Source: Anastrepha obliqua
Taxonomy: Eukaryota > Arthropoda > Insecta > Diptera > Tephritidae
NCBI RefSeq assembly: GCF_027943255.1
Contig: NC_072893.1
Coordinates: 36,478,001-36,542,000, forward strand
DNA: 64,000 nt
Direction of reading: 5' to 3'
Position 1 is the first letter of the stretch; every line of letters starts with the position of its first letter. The translations under genes and the position numbers were made by a program. Below are positions 24,003 to 35,528 of this stretch, piece by piece. The notes below the pieces were generated by a model that saw only the letters and a list, made by a program, of their open reading frames with translations, was not told the DNA's origin and ran no database searches.

Positions 24003-24390
24003 AAGGGTGGTTAAGTTTCAAGGGCCGGTGTTGATTTTGAATAAGATACACTTTTTTTAGGAAATTATTGTCATTTCTCTTTCGGCATTTTTCGTCAATC
24101 CCTCTTGGATTATCATTCGCCCAAATGCGGCAATTCTGCTTATTGACGAATCCATTGAGGTGAAAATGTGCCTCATCACTGAAGATGATTGTGCGCGATA
24201 TGCATTTTGATTTGAACGCCCGTTTTCATAATAAGCCTGAATAACTTTAACGCGTGGCTCGATTATGTATCTTTCCATGATTCAAATTGAGTTAGTCTGA
24301 AATTGAAAAATGTCAAATAAAATGCAGAAAAAACTTGACGTTTAGGTGTGGTTTACATTCAACATCGGCCTTTGAAATTTAACCACCCTT
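24003..24390 (-). mobile_element. Internally deleted rosa/VS-like element, N-terminal half kept
   Basis: The TIRs AAGGGTGGTTAAGTTTCAAG (24,003) and the complement ending ATTTAACCACCCTT (24,390) are flanked by TA. On the minus strand it keeps the transposase start (EPRVKVIQAYYENGRSNQNA, near 24,245) fused directly to a central segment (FSDEAHFHLNGFVNKQNCRI in another frame, near 24,190-24,130). The catalytic C-terminal half is gone. Same TIR family as 11,820 and 58,971. Confidence 0.85.
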
Positions 24391-24399
24391 TATTAAACT

Positions 24400-24900
24400 G
24401 GTAAATACAGACATCAGCTAATTTTTTTGTTACATTTTGGTGAAATTGTCTAAAAAAAACTATAAAAGTTAGTAAAAGCAAAAAACAAAACAAAAAAAAA
24501 TGTATTCCAACAACATAAAAAAATTAATTTACCTGAACGAAACACGACAACAAAAAGTGTAATTTTAAGACCTCGTAAAATTATGCCTCAACAGACCATT
24601 AATGTTAAATCACTCCCACGCTCTATTTACTTTGCACCAACGAACGTCAATGCGCCCGCAATCACAGGGTGTGTAAATACCTATTATGCGTATGTATGTA
24701 TGTGTGCTTATAAGCTTATTGAACTGCATCTACTCGGAAGTACGTTGTTGTATGGATATAACAGAGTTCTTATATTTTTATTATCAGTTTAGGGCTAACA
24801 ATTTATGTTTTTAATATTTAAACTTTTAATGATAAATGCTTTGAAAATATCCAAAAATAACATAAGCACACGAAACTTAAATTAATTATTCCGAAAAGTA
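24400..24900. other. No gene recognised
   Basis: AT-rich DNA with an A-rich run at 24,480-24,500 and no coding signal. Confidence 0.45.
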
Positions 24901-24904
24901 AAAT

Positions 24905-25000
24905 CTATAGAATCTGACTCTTACAGATCACGCAAAGTACCTTGGAATAATAATTGATAGCAAACTATCACGGAAGCACGATATATTGGAGAGGAAGAAA
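24905..25000 (+). mobile_element. LINE reverse transcriptase scrap
   Basis: The plus strand reads LTDHAKYLGIIIDSKLSRKH, the conserved YLGV-IDS-L block that follows the RT palm in I/Jockey/R1-type LINEs. Only about 90 bp remain. Confidence 0.6.
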
Positions 25001-25099
25001 AAGTATTGAGTATTTCCACTGAAATAATCCTAATTAGTGACCAGCACCGTTTTACCACCACCGTCCTGGTGTGATGATTGTTTTTTTTTGTTTTTTGTT

Positions 25100-26010
25100 C
25101 TAAGTCAGATCCATTTAGTGAGGCCCAAGTATAGCAGCAAATTCTTTATCTCGATGCCTGAGATCTCAATAATTTGCTGCAAGAAAGGCTTACCAAAGGA
25201 GCGGAGTCGTGCCCTAGCTAGCCCCGAACATTCACATAAGTAGTGAAAAAGACTTTCCTTCACTCCTTCCGCTTGACAGCTTCTACAGATAGGATGGAAG
25301 AGTAGGTTGAGTCTAGCTGCATGATCTCCTACTTTCCAATGAGAGCACCCTAACAGGTTATCCTTCCTTTGGATAGCCTTTGCTATTTCTAGTGTCGAGC
25401 CTTTTCTTCCTAGCTCATCCGCTATCTCATTACTCCATATGTTCCTGTGACCGGGAACCCATATCAGAGTGATTTCAAGCCAATCACTAAGCATTTCCAT
25501 CTCCTCTCTACACTGTCAGACTAGTTTGGATGAAATGGAGTTGGAGTCTGGGGCCTTTACAGCTGCTTGACTGTCTGCGAAGATAGCTACTGTTGCACCA
25601 ACTTCCTTGTAGAGTTTTAGTGATTTGCATGCTTCTCTGATCGCTAAGAGTTCTGCCTGGAACACGCTGGCATAATCAGGAAGAGGAATTGACTGAGATA
25701 GGTTGAGTGGCTCCGAATAGAAGCCAGCTCCCACACCACAATTCATCTTAGAACCATCGGTATAGCTTTCGATATCGTATCTTCCAATCACCTTCCCTTT
25801 GCTCCATTCGACTCTCGGTGGAAAACGTACCGTAAAGTCTTTCTTGAAGTTAAGGTCGGAGACTATGTAGTCTGATCTGTTTTTGAGCAGCGAGGGCCCC
25901 TGTAGGAGGATCTTACCGTGACCTTACGACCTTGTTGTCCAGCTTCCTATGTCTCTGAGTCTCGCTGCGCTGCAAGTAGCGATTGTTTTAATGGTTAACG
26001 CACTATATCC
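25100..26010 (-). mobile_element. Non-LTR retrotransposon ORF2 C-terminus (RNase H + zinc knuckle)
   Basis: The minus strand carries RNase H blocks in order: SYTDGSKMNCGVGAGFY (25,770), FQAELLAIREAC (25,660), FADSQAAVKA (25,580) and WVPGHRNIWSNEIADELG (25,455). A CRSCQAEGVKESLFHYLCEC zinc-knuckle block (25,285) and a terminal LGLTKWI follow. One stop or frame change lies near 25,505-25,515; otherwise the frame is well kept, so this is a fairly young 5'-truncated copy. RNase H removes the RNA strand during target-primed reverse transcription. It meets the next LINE tail-to-head near 26,010. Confidence 0.85.
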
Positions 26011-26014
26011 ATGT

Positions 26015-27110
26015 ACAAGAATGCTGGGAGTTGCATGGGGACTAAATCTTTCAATAATGTATTGGTGCTTCTCAGCTGTAGTAAAGCCAATATTACTCTA
26101 TGATGCTCTAGTGTGATGGACTGTATTGAGAGAAAACTACTACTACGGCAGCACTTGAAAGAGTACGCAACTAGATCTGCCGCAAGACCTAACGCAACGG
26201 GTGAATTTACTTGTAAAATATTTGGGCATAGCTCAAAGGTATGAGTTATCGGACCAATACGGATTATTTGACTCCGAAATACAATGGGGTGAAGAGATCC
26301 TGAACAACGATAGAAAAAGAGGGGTGGACAAGAGCTATAAAACCTAGACCCAATACGCTTAATATATTTACTGACGGCTCCCAAATTAAATTAGACGGTA
26401 TCAGGTAGCCGGTCAAGCTGCCTGACCACTGCAGTATTTTTCAAGCAGAAGTCTTTGCGGTAGGAAAGGCTGCAGAAATAGCACTAGCAAGGACCAACAT
26501 AAATATATACGTTGACAGTCAAGCGGCAATAAAGGCAATAAACTCATATGAAATTTCATCTAAAAACGTTCTTAGGACCAGGGAAGCCATAGAGAGTTTA
26601 GCCGCAGACAGACGGTTATACACTATTAGATACCCGGACATAAGAGCATTGCAGAAAACGAAATTGTAAAATGAGATTGCCAGAAGCGCTGTTTACATAC
26701 AATTCGAACAAGAAACCGACATACTAAAACCTTTAAATACGGTATACAATGACATCGCTGCGGGCACGAAAACACGGATAGACAGGACACGGACGCCAGA
26801 TTTGTACTAGCCCTATCTAGAAAGGAAGGCAGAACTATCGTAGGTATACTTACCAGCCACAATTTGCTGCAGATTTTGCAATGAACTAGAAGGACGGGGG
26901 GGGGGGGGGGGGGGGGGGGGGGAACTCTAGAACACCTTCTATATTACTGCCCTGCATTAGCTAGAAACCGAAGGAAATGTTTAGGAGCGATACAATATTA
27001 GAGGTTAGAATGGGTTAGAGCTTCAGAGCTTTCTTAGACGCAGGCTTATTACAAGAAGCATACTACAAGGAAACGTAAGGGTCTAGCTCCATTTGGTACT
27101 ACTAAGGACC
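26015..27110 (+). mobile_element. Second LINE ORF2 fragment, opposite strand, with 27-G run
   Basis: The plus strand reads the post-RT block (GVAWGLNLSIMYWC, VVKPILLYDALVWW near 26,030-26,120) and RNase H (LNIFTDGSQIK at 26,355; FQAEVFAV at 26,435; VDSQAAIKA at 26,515). A CRFCNELEGR zinc-knuckle start is followed by 27 G at 26,896-26,922, then LEHLLYYCPAL. Several stops make it a pseudogene. The G tract interrupts the zinc-knuckle coding region. Confidence 0.8.
26896..26922. repeat. 27-base poly-G tract
   Basis: An uninterrupted run of 27 G inside LINE coding sequence. Such a long G homopolymer is rare in fly DNA and may be a microsatellite expansion or an assembly artefact. Confidence 0.9.
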
Positions 27111-27154
27111 AATATGTCTATGTGATGCCTTTCAGCCAGCTACCTCCTTTAAAC

Positions 27155-27625
27155 TTAAATGATGGTTTTTCAGGTTTATTTCCTTAACTTTGTCGACGTT
27201 TGGCGTTTTCATCTATTGAAGACGTTGATGGGCGACCAGATCGAGGTAAATCTTCCACGACTTCTCGGTCCTCTGCAAAAGCCTTATACCACTCATAGAC
27301 CCCTGTCTTTCGTGTTTTTGATAAAGCACACTCGCCATAGGCTTTCTGCAATATTTTGAACGATTCGGCAAACGAAATCCAGTTCAAAAACAAGATTTAA
27401 GACAAATTCTTTGTTCGATATTTTTATCCATAGTGAAAATCGCAGAGCCCACCTGCGGTTGACTGATATAATTAAATGCGAAAAACAAGCTAATTGACAG
27501 ATGACGCTCAAACTCTGCGATACTTTAGAGGACAGTTGTACCAACATTCCAGCAAAGAAAATTTAGACACACTTGTAACGGGCGCTTTTTAAATGAATAA
27601 TTCTCGATACTTTTTCGACAAAATG
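27155..27625 (-). pseudogene. Mariner transposase relic (N-terminal HTH)
   Basis: The minus strand encodes ISFAESFKILQKAYGECALS and VYEWYKAFAEDREVVEDLP, then RSGRPSTSSIDEN: the first HTH and linker of a mariner transposase. The start codon region lies near 27,430 (MDKNIEQR). A TIR-like TTCTCGATACTTTTTCGACA sits at 27,600. The catalytic half is absent. Confidence 0.7.
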
Positions 27626-27629
27626 TATA

Positions 27630-28120
27630 TGCGAAAAATTGCATCCTTTAATGTCCACCGTGAGCACGTCCACAGATAAAATCTGCCAAACAGTTAATTC
27701 ATAAATGTCTAAAGGCTAATGTATTGCCCCAGCAACGTAAAGGTATCGGTTGTAGGAATTATTCACAACTAACGTCTAGACGTCTCTTTTGAAATTACCA
27801 TGTTTTCTGGTCTTGGGCATTTCTAGTGCTGTCAGGCCCCATCTGATGTTTCCATTGCAAAGTTTGATATATTTTATAAATAGCAGCCCTTGTATCGCAT
27901 TCGACTTAAAATTTCGAACATACTTCTAACATAAAATATATGTAGGAGGTAGAAGGTTTAGAAAAACAAAGTGTGAACGTAAATTAAAATCTTTCTATTT
28001 TTTTTTTTTGCATATGCTGGTGAGGCTTTGCATATTTGACCCGCATTTGACAACCAAAAATAAAAACCTAATTTATTTTCATTTAGTGAAGGCGCATTAT
28101 TATTCCAATTATATCCAAAC
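27630..28120. other. Intergenic, no gene recognised
   Basis: AT-rich spacer before the 3' end of the first protease gene, with a T10 run near 28,000. No element detected. Confidence 0.5.
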
Positions 28121-28125
28121 ATAAT

Positions 28126-28131
28126 TTTATT
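28126..28131 (-). terminator. Poly(A) signal AATAAA of protease 1
   Basis: AATAAA on the minus strand, 54 bp past the stop codon of the protease gene ending at 28,185. Canonical hexamer at a usual distance. Confidence 0.6.
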
Positions 28132-28184
28132 CCAATCGTATTGCTTCTATACATACATATACTCATACTTATGCATGTACATAT

Positions 28185-29024
<840 letters not shown>

Positions 29025-29101
29025 TCACACAAGGAAGTCCAATATTGAATTAAACTTTGACGTATTCAGCAATCGGAATAAACTGTCTTGAGATACTTGA
29101 G

Positions 29102-29107
29102 TTTATA
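29102..29107 (-). promoter_or_regulatory. TATA box candidate of protease 1
   Basis: TATAAA on the minus strand, 87 bp upstream of the start codon at 29,015. A TATA-driven promoter is usual for highly expressed digestive proteases. The initiator was not fixed: the nearest CAGT lies only 23 bp downstream. Confidence 0.45.
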
Positions 29108-29309
29108 ACGTTTAATGCGAAACAGTTTGATAACTAATTTTATTTTAATTTATTGCAATGGCCAATGCGTGAGATAAGATGCCGCATGATAGTAAAAATG
29201 GAGCGATACTAGAAAAATTATACAGTTATTTACAATGTCGAATACGTAGGTACGCGCTAGATGAACAAGCTATAGTACGGGGTAGACGAACAAGTATAGT
29301 TTGACACTA

Positions 29310-30565
29310 CTACTCGATACGTGGGTTGGCTCATATGTTTCGCGCTTTTGCAACACGTGTGGCGAGCTATAATTCGATATTTTTTTATGAAAAATTTGGT
29401 ATTTTCTTGCATAAACTTACATATTCCGTTTTCACTTATGAGTTTTATTTGTTCTCTTTTCAATGAGTTGAAAAATTCATCTCGTTACAAAGATGGTATT
29501 AACTTTTGAGAATTTTTGTGCGATGATTTATTACGATTTTCGAGACAGAAGTGCATTGATCAACTTACGGAGACTTTTGGCGTTGAAGATCTATACTTAG
29601 CCACTATGAGGGGCTGGTACAACGAGCTCCAATGTGGCCGTCGATCCTCGCTTGATGAATTTCGCAAAAACCGTCCAGAAACGATGGTTCCGCCAGAGAC
29701 AATCGGTGATGTGCGTCAATTGATGACGCTAGGTTGTCATTTGGCATAACGGAGATAGAAACACACTTGGACGTTAGTGAAGCCAGCGTACATTCAATAT
29801 TGCATGAACATTTAGTAGTCAAGATTGTTTCCCGTTCGATTCCACATCATTTGACATTTGCCCAAAAAAGGACTCGAGTTGGTTGATGTAAAGAAATGTT
29901 GAAGAAAATCAGCCGCGCTGGCCGTCTATGACATCTTAGAGCGTAATGAGTCTTGGATCCATAGTATGCATATTAGGCGAAAACAAAACAGTAATCAACA
30001 GTACAGGTATTCCAAGACGAGCTTAGTCCAACAAAAGTTATTCTCGAAAAAAGCAAACGATCACCTGATTCTTCAGAAAATCTGGTTATGTTCAAGGTGT
30101 ATCACTAGAGAAAAAAAAAACAGTAAATTTTTAGTGATACGCAACCATTTTTTTACCAGAAGTATTCCAAGAATTGAGGAAAACCAACCACTGAAGACGA
30201 ATCATCCCTCACCAAGAGAATGCGAGTGCTCATACTTATCGGCTCACACATGAAAGTTATTGAGCACTCAAAAGACCGAATTAAGGGGCCATCCGCCCTA
30301 CAGGCCTGATTTATAGCTAATGATATCTTTTTGTTCACGAACATCAAAATTAAAATACGTGGTCAACGTTTTGCAACGCCTGAAGAAGCTTTTGAAGGCT
30401 TTGTTGGAGGCATTCACTTCTTAGTGGCAAAAGTACTTTGAAAATTGGTTCAAGCGAATGGAGAAGTGTATTGATTTCTAAAGAGAATATTTTCGAAAAC
30501 AATAAAGCCATTTTCATTATTGGGCACAAAATATAAGCGGCAACCCTTGTAATACGTTGAAACAA
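29310..30565 (+). pseudogene. Degenerate mariner transposase, near full span
   Basis: The plus strand carries the N-terminal block (SRQKCIDQLTETFGVEDLYL, 29,540), SSLDEFRKNRPETMVPPETI (29,650), an HSILHEHLVV-like HTH end (29,795) and GDE/ESWIHSM (29,950). Later come HPPYRPDL-like and TPEEAFEGF (30,380) blocks. Ends near GGGTTGGCTCATATGTTTCG (29,321) and the complement of TATAAGCGGCAACCC (30,535-30,549) look like worn TIRs. It has many stops. The 55.0-55.6 kb relic is the same lineage. Confidence 0.7.
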
Positions 30566-30710
30566 TTTAAAGATTATTGTTTAGGGTATCAGCCAAAACT
30601 AATTCTAATCATTAATACCCATAAAATGTAGCTAAGCAGCAAAAGGATTTTGCGGAAAGTTATTTTAGCAGAAAGTCAAATATAATCCAGCCAGCCTCTA
30701 ACACCTTTTT

Positions 30711-30975
30711 GTTCTTCTTAATTGGCGCGATAACCGCTTTCGCGATTTTGGCCGTGTTTAACAAAGTGCGTCAGTGCTAACCGGCGCCAGTTGAACACAC
30801 CAAGTGGATCCAAGTCCTTCTACACCTGATCTTTCCAACGCAGAGGAGGCCTTCCTCTTCCTCTGATACCACCAACTGGTACCACATTGAATACTTTCAG
30901 AGCCAAAGCGTTTGTATCCATTCGTTTGTAGCCACTAACGACTGCCTTGTTCAAAAAACCCGTTACAATAGATTT
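30711..30975 (-). mobile_element. RTE-type LINE 3' end with (GAA)n tail
   Basis: Its minus-strand 3' terminus is the complement of TTCTTCTTAATTGGCGCGAT at 30,711, shared with 43,157, 46,694 and 63,345. Upstream it encodes the C-terminal block with RGRGRPPLRW-like and DLASLGV-like residues, decayed. It is 5'-truncated near 30,975. Confidence 0.75.
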
Positions 30976-30979
30976 ATTA

Positions 30980-31440
30980 CTCAAGAAGAAATCGGGAAGG
31001 CGATAAGAAACTCTGTATCAACACAACGCATGGTAAATATTTTACTGTTACTACTTCAAACACTATCAAATACTTGAAAAATATCAGTTCCAGTTAAATT
31101 TCGAAATGAGACAAATACTTTGGAAATACCCAAAGTGCCACATTTCCTTCATAAAGGTATAATTTTGCTTAGAGGCGACATTCTTGGGTCAGAACCAAAC
31201 TCAAAGGGTATTTTGCGCTATCCCATCACAATTTTTCTTTTTTTTTTTGTTACAGTGGGTTTGAGCTGAAATTTTTCGGCTATTAAATTTTTTTTTGTTT
31301 GTGCACTTAACCCAGATTTGCTCAAATTTTATTACTAAAGTATCTGATATTTTCTTAGAAAATTTTTTGCTTGTTAAGAGGCAAAAAATGGCCTTCAATG
31401 CAGTTATTAATGTAATATTATCATTTACATAAGTCTCTTG
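30980..31440. other. No gene recognised
   Basis: AT-rich sequence with T-rich runs (31,224-31,300). The minus-strand lysine-rich frame at 31,201-31,398 is low complexity. Confidence 0.4.
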
Positions 31441-31444
31441 AGTG

Positions 31445-32290
31445 CCGATGATTTAAAGATATACTCGAGGATAGCAAGTACAGTGGACTCTTTAAACCAT
31501 TAATCTGATTTAGGTAACGTTGTTGCTTGGTGTAATAGAAATAAGTTAGATTTAAATATAAACAAGTGATTTTATGTTTCTTATTCTAAATCTTGTTCTC
31601 TTATACCCACTTCCTACCACATTTGTGGATCTATTTAGTTTATCCAAACGAAGTGAAATTATTGATCTTGGTGTAGTATTTGATTCTAAATTCTCTTTTC
31701 AAAGGTATTTAAATTACACCATTTCAAAGTCCTTTTCCATACTTGCGTATGTATTCGACGTTTTAGTTCGGACCCTGTTGATCCATATATCTAAAGTTGT
31801 TATATACGTCTCTGGTGCGTTCGAAGTTGGAATACGACGTCTTTATTTGGAGACCCTATTATGCTTGTCATTTTTGTAGGCTCGAACGTGTCCAGAAAGC
31901 TTTTGTACATTATGGTTTGCGTTCTTTAAATTTCACTGATCCAATTTCATCCTTTAAAAGTCGGTGCTTGCTCATAAATCTAAAATAACTAGATATTGGA
32001 AGGACTATTATCTCCATTACTTTCCTTTTCGATTTAATAAACGGGGTTATTGACTCCCCATTCCTACTCGAGAAAGTCAATTTCAATATTCCTCAGCGAA
32101 CTTACGGAATCATGATTTTTTCTGGTTAGGGATGATAAGAACTAGTTATGCTTCCAGTGCTCCGATTTCTAGAACTCTGCGTGACTTTAATTCGCTTTCA
32201 AATCATACTGGCCTAGATTTTTCTTCCACAAAAAACCATTTAAAATTGGTACCAAACGAATTGTTGAACTAAATTCTTAGTATTATCTAA
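31445..32290 (+). mobile_element. Jockey-like LINE reverse transcriptase C-terminal region
   Basis: Plus-strand blocks in order: KCYVMSFSKS-like (31,565), IIDLGVVFDSKFSFQRYLNY (31,650), SLVRSKLEYDVFIWRPYY (31,800) and LERVQKAFVHYGLRSLNFTD (31,880). This is the order seen after the RT palm in Jockey-type ORF2, with frame changes between blocks. The 3' end near 32,290 lacks a clear tail. Confidence 0.75.
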
Positions 32291-32881
32291 TAATCCTCTG
32301 CTGTAAATTATAAGAAATGTTATCTTTTCCCTTCATTCTTTGCAATTGAAACCAGTTAATTATAAGCTTAATTTTACTTTGATTAATTTATTTAGCATTA
32401 ATCTGTTTTCATAGTCTGTATGAAATACTGTATTTTTTAAATTATATTTTTTAGACCTTTTTATTCAAGGAATAAATAAATATCTGATCAGAAGTATAAG
32501 AAAAAAATCCGAAATAGATCGGACTCTTCATCTATTTATTTATTTATTTTTTTTAAATATTGTGCATAGGTACATTTATTCCTTTCATCTTTTTGTTTTT
32601 GTAGAACATATTTAAAAGCCTCCTAGCTTCAACTTGTAAGATTTTTTTGGCCCTTCATTGAATGAAGATTTATGAAATTTGTTTATAAGGGTAACTCAAC
32701 TGGAAACAAACTTATCGCATCTTTTAACTCAAAAAGCAACGAAGTGTTTAGACACAGTGTTACTTTCAGTTCTAGATATTAACGGGTTTTCATTGCGAAA
32801 AATACGAGGGAAGCTGTAAAAGCTTGTCGAATTGAAGGTAGATAGTAGAAGGTAGGATAATTTTTTTTTCTCTCTTAACAG

Positions 32882-33050
32882 TACAGTTGATGACCCAGTG
32901 CAACTGAAAATACTAGGCATCATAGAAATCGATTATGCCGAAGATAAATCAGTCAGTCGAGAAGAAAATATCAGCTATGATAAACCTGAGTTTCGTGACG
33001 CGATTAAGTTTCTTACTAAGCAAAAACCTGTACAGATCATTAAAGAATAG
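32882..33050 (+). other. Possible terminal exon or gene remnant
   Basis: A strong acceptor-like tract (T9, CTCTCTTAACAG) ends at 32,881. It is followed by an open frame of 54 codons (VDDPVQLKILGIIEIDYAED and FRDAIKFLTKQKPVQIIKE) closed by TAG at 33,048. The composition is protein-like, but I know no family and no partner exon is visible. It could be a retroelement scrap. Confidence 0.25.
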
Positions 33051-33631
33051 TTGCGACCTATTGCGGCACTTTTGCCGAGCAATGGACTAGCTGTCAGATT
33101 AGGCAGACAGGCAATCTCTGAGGTTGCATAGATCGAAGAATTTGTTCTGAATGATCCACTTGGGTAAAAAAATTTGTTGGACGAATGTTTGGATTATCGG
33201 ATATCATCCACGGTCATCTTGCTATATTTATGATCAGCGTAATATAGATGCCCACCTTAGAAGCAATAGCGGAACGAATATTCATGCTACTCGCTGAGTG
33301 GCACTGTGTACTGATTACAAGTTACATTTATGGCCCGAATCCCTTCCTGGGGGTGAAAGATAGATTCAATGCTATGCATCTATACAGAGTAAAAACAAGA
33401 GCCTACGCACTGCCACCACCTAAATACTTCCCGCCCTCAACCAACTGCGGTGTTTTGGGACGCATATATACTTCCTACTATGTTATGCAATAAAATTGGC
33501 TATTTTTACCTACTTTAAAGACTTTGCCGAAAATTTTTTTCGGACGCTATAAATAAAGTTCTGAAGAAGTATGTCAAGCTTACAGGATAACATATAGAAA
33601 AGGGAAAATCGAATCATATCAAATTTCACAA

Positions 33632-33662
33632 CTCTCTCTCTTTCTCTCTCTCTCTCTCTCTT
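33632..33662. repeat. (CT)n microsatellite
   Basis: About 31 bases of CT repeats with one TTT interruption. Confidence 0.9.
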
Positions 33663-34045
33663 CATTCCGCAAATTTTTAATTTTGCCCCTTAGTACATGA
33701 CTTCTTTCACATGAGCTCCGCGACGCCGTTTTAAACATTCAGTCTCATGATTTCAATTTCCTAGCGATCTGCCACGATTCCTTTGAGGTGTTTGCATATA
33801 AGTCACCTCAGCTTGACCTAAGCTAAACACAATTCTTTACAATTTTGCCAATAATATGGAGTTTCCATTATTCAATTATAGCATCACAACTTCTCCAAAA
33901 TCCACATGAGCTTCTAAAAGTTTTATGAACTATTTTTTGAATTTTAAATCTGGGAAACTGTAAATTGGTCCTAATTCAAATATAAAACAAAAAACAGTTC
34001 GAATTGCTGCTGCTTTCTCGACACTAACTTTATTACAACTCATTA

Positions 34046-34340
34046 GGCGGCCACCGTAGCTGAATGAGTTGGTGCGTGACTGCAATTCGGCATTCGGAGA
34101 ACGTAGGTTCGAATCTCGAAAGTGAAGAAAAAGTTCTTTCTAATAGCGGCAGGCAAACCTCCGAGTGAATTTCTGCCATGAAAAAGTTCCCCATAAAAAA
34201 AATATCTGCCGTTCGGAGTCGGCTTAAAACCATAGGTTCCTACATTTGTACAACAACATTAAGACGCACATCACAAATAGGAAGAGGCGCTCGGCCAATG
34301 ACCCAAAAAGGATGTAAGCGCCAATTATATACTATATATT
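34046..34340 (+). mobile_element. SINE, sense-strand copy with clear A and B boxes
   Basis: The head GGCGGCCACCGTAGC is followed by box A TAGCTGAATGAGTTGG (34,057-34,072) and box B GGTTCGAATC (34,106-34,115), the internal RNA polymerase III promoter pattern of a tRNA. The body (GCCATGAAAAAGTTCCCCAT, CGTTCGGAGTCGGCTTAAAA, AAAAAGGATGTAAGCGCCAA) ends in a TATATACTATATA tail. Noncoding; mobilised by a LINE in trans. Confidence 0.85.
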
Positions 34341-34344
34341 TGGA

Positions 34345-35515
34345 ATTTACTCAAGGGCTGCCGTAGGCTAGTACGTGGGGCGCAGCGGCGCAATTTCCTG
34401 TCGAACCCATAATCTATATATTACACTTCACGCTCAGCCCCATAAGAACAAGACTCTTCTCGAGAGCCCTCCAAGACATAAGGTCAAATACATTCGAGAT
34501 ATGTTAGTTGGCGGCACCAAATTAGACTGCGCTAACCAAAAATGATAAATTAGAAGTTTGTAACCTCCGCAAGAGTATTTTGGGCTATTGAATAAACTAT
34601 AAAAGGAACGGAGCTGTGGAGGAAATTCGCTTTGTAATAAAAATGAAAAATTAACAACAATACAGCAATAAAATGAGAAGAATTATTCAATTATTACGTC
34701 ATTAAATCAGCTGATTATGTGAAATTCACTGAGAGATCCGGAGAACAGCTCGCAGATGTTGTCACTTTCTGTATTCTCTCCGCTGCGTGTGCTAACAGGC
34801 ATCTCAAATAACAGGCATCTCGATAACTTCCATACTTCAACTTAATACAAGGTTGCGTCTTCCGAATTCCCTGTGTCGTCAGCGGTCATGAGTAAACGAA
34901 CAAAAAGATGAGGAATTACTGGTTTGTGAAGACGGAGAGTGGGCGAAAGCAATGGAAAGAAACAAACACAAGTATTAAACGCACACACATACACACACAC
35001 ACTATCTTGCCACGGCGTCTTCCGCACAAAAACGCATTTCAAAGCCTTATATTAATTTGTGCTTTCACAATTTAACACGCGGCACTTTGTTTTCATTAGT
35101 TTGTTTAGTTTCTCCTCAGTTTGTTTGTTTGGTTCGGTTGTGTTGTATTGGTAAGGGACCCGAAGTCAGAGTTATAAAAATTGCGAAAAATTAAATAACT
35201 CCTCTGGAAAGACGCAACCTCCTGTACTCAATTCACCACACACTCTGTCTCTCTCTCTCTCTCCTCTCTACCTGGATGCCCAACTCTCACTGTGCATATC
35301 ATTCTCCTTCAAGCCGGATTCCCACGGTGCTTTGGTGCTATCGCTAGGCGACTAAGTCAAGTAGAGGTTAACAGTATCAACAATCGAGACTTATATCTTT
35401 CCTTCATTCAAATTAAATTCTCGATGTACAAGATTTTTTTTTTTGTTTTCATTTATTGATTTTTTTTTTTTTTTGTTTTGTTAGTTAAAACATTAATTTT
35501 CTGCCGATTTCGCAC
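34345..35515. other. No gene recognised; (CT)n repeat
   Basis: Intergenic DNA upstream of nothing clear, holding CA/CT simple repeats (34,983-35,002; 35,247-35,269) and poly-T near 35,434-35,475. AATAAA on the minus strand at 35,452-35,457 probably serves the next gene. An LTR was considered near 34,500-34,660 but not supported. Confidence 0.45.
35452..35457 (-). terminator. Poly(A) signal AATAAA of protease 2
   Basis: The canonical hexamer on the minus strand, 72 bp past the stop at 35,529. Confidence 0.5.
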
Positions 35516-35528
35516 ATACTTATACGCT

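Larger units (their letters stand above)
32300..34040. other. Intergenic, few features
   Basis: Contains AT-rich DNA, one possible exon (32,882-33,050, listed separately), and a (CT)n microsatellite at 33,632-33,662. No domain-bearing frames or element ends were seen elsewhere. Confidence 0.45.

Noticed and set aside
34500..34660. Possible solo LTR (TGTTAGTTGGCGGCAC near 34,504)
   Set aside because: No matching TG..CA ends with a short duplication and no second copy in the window; not enough to call.
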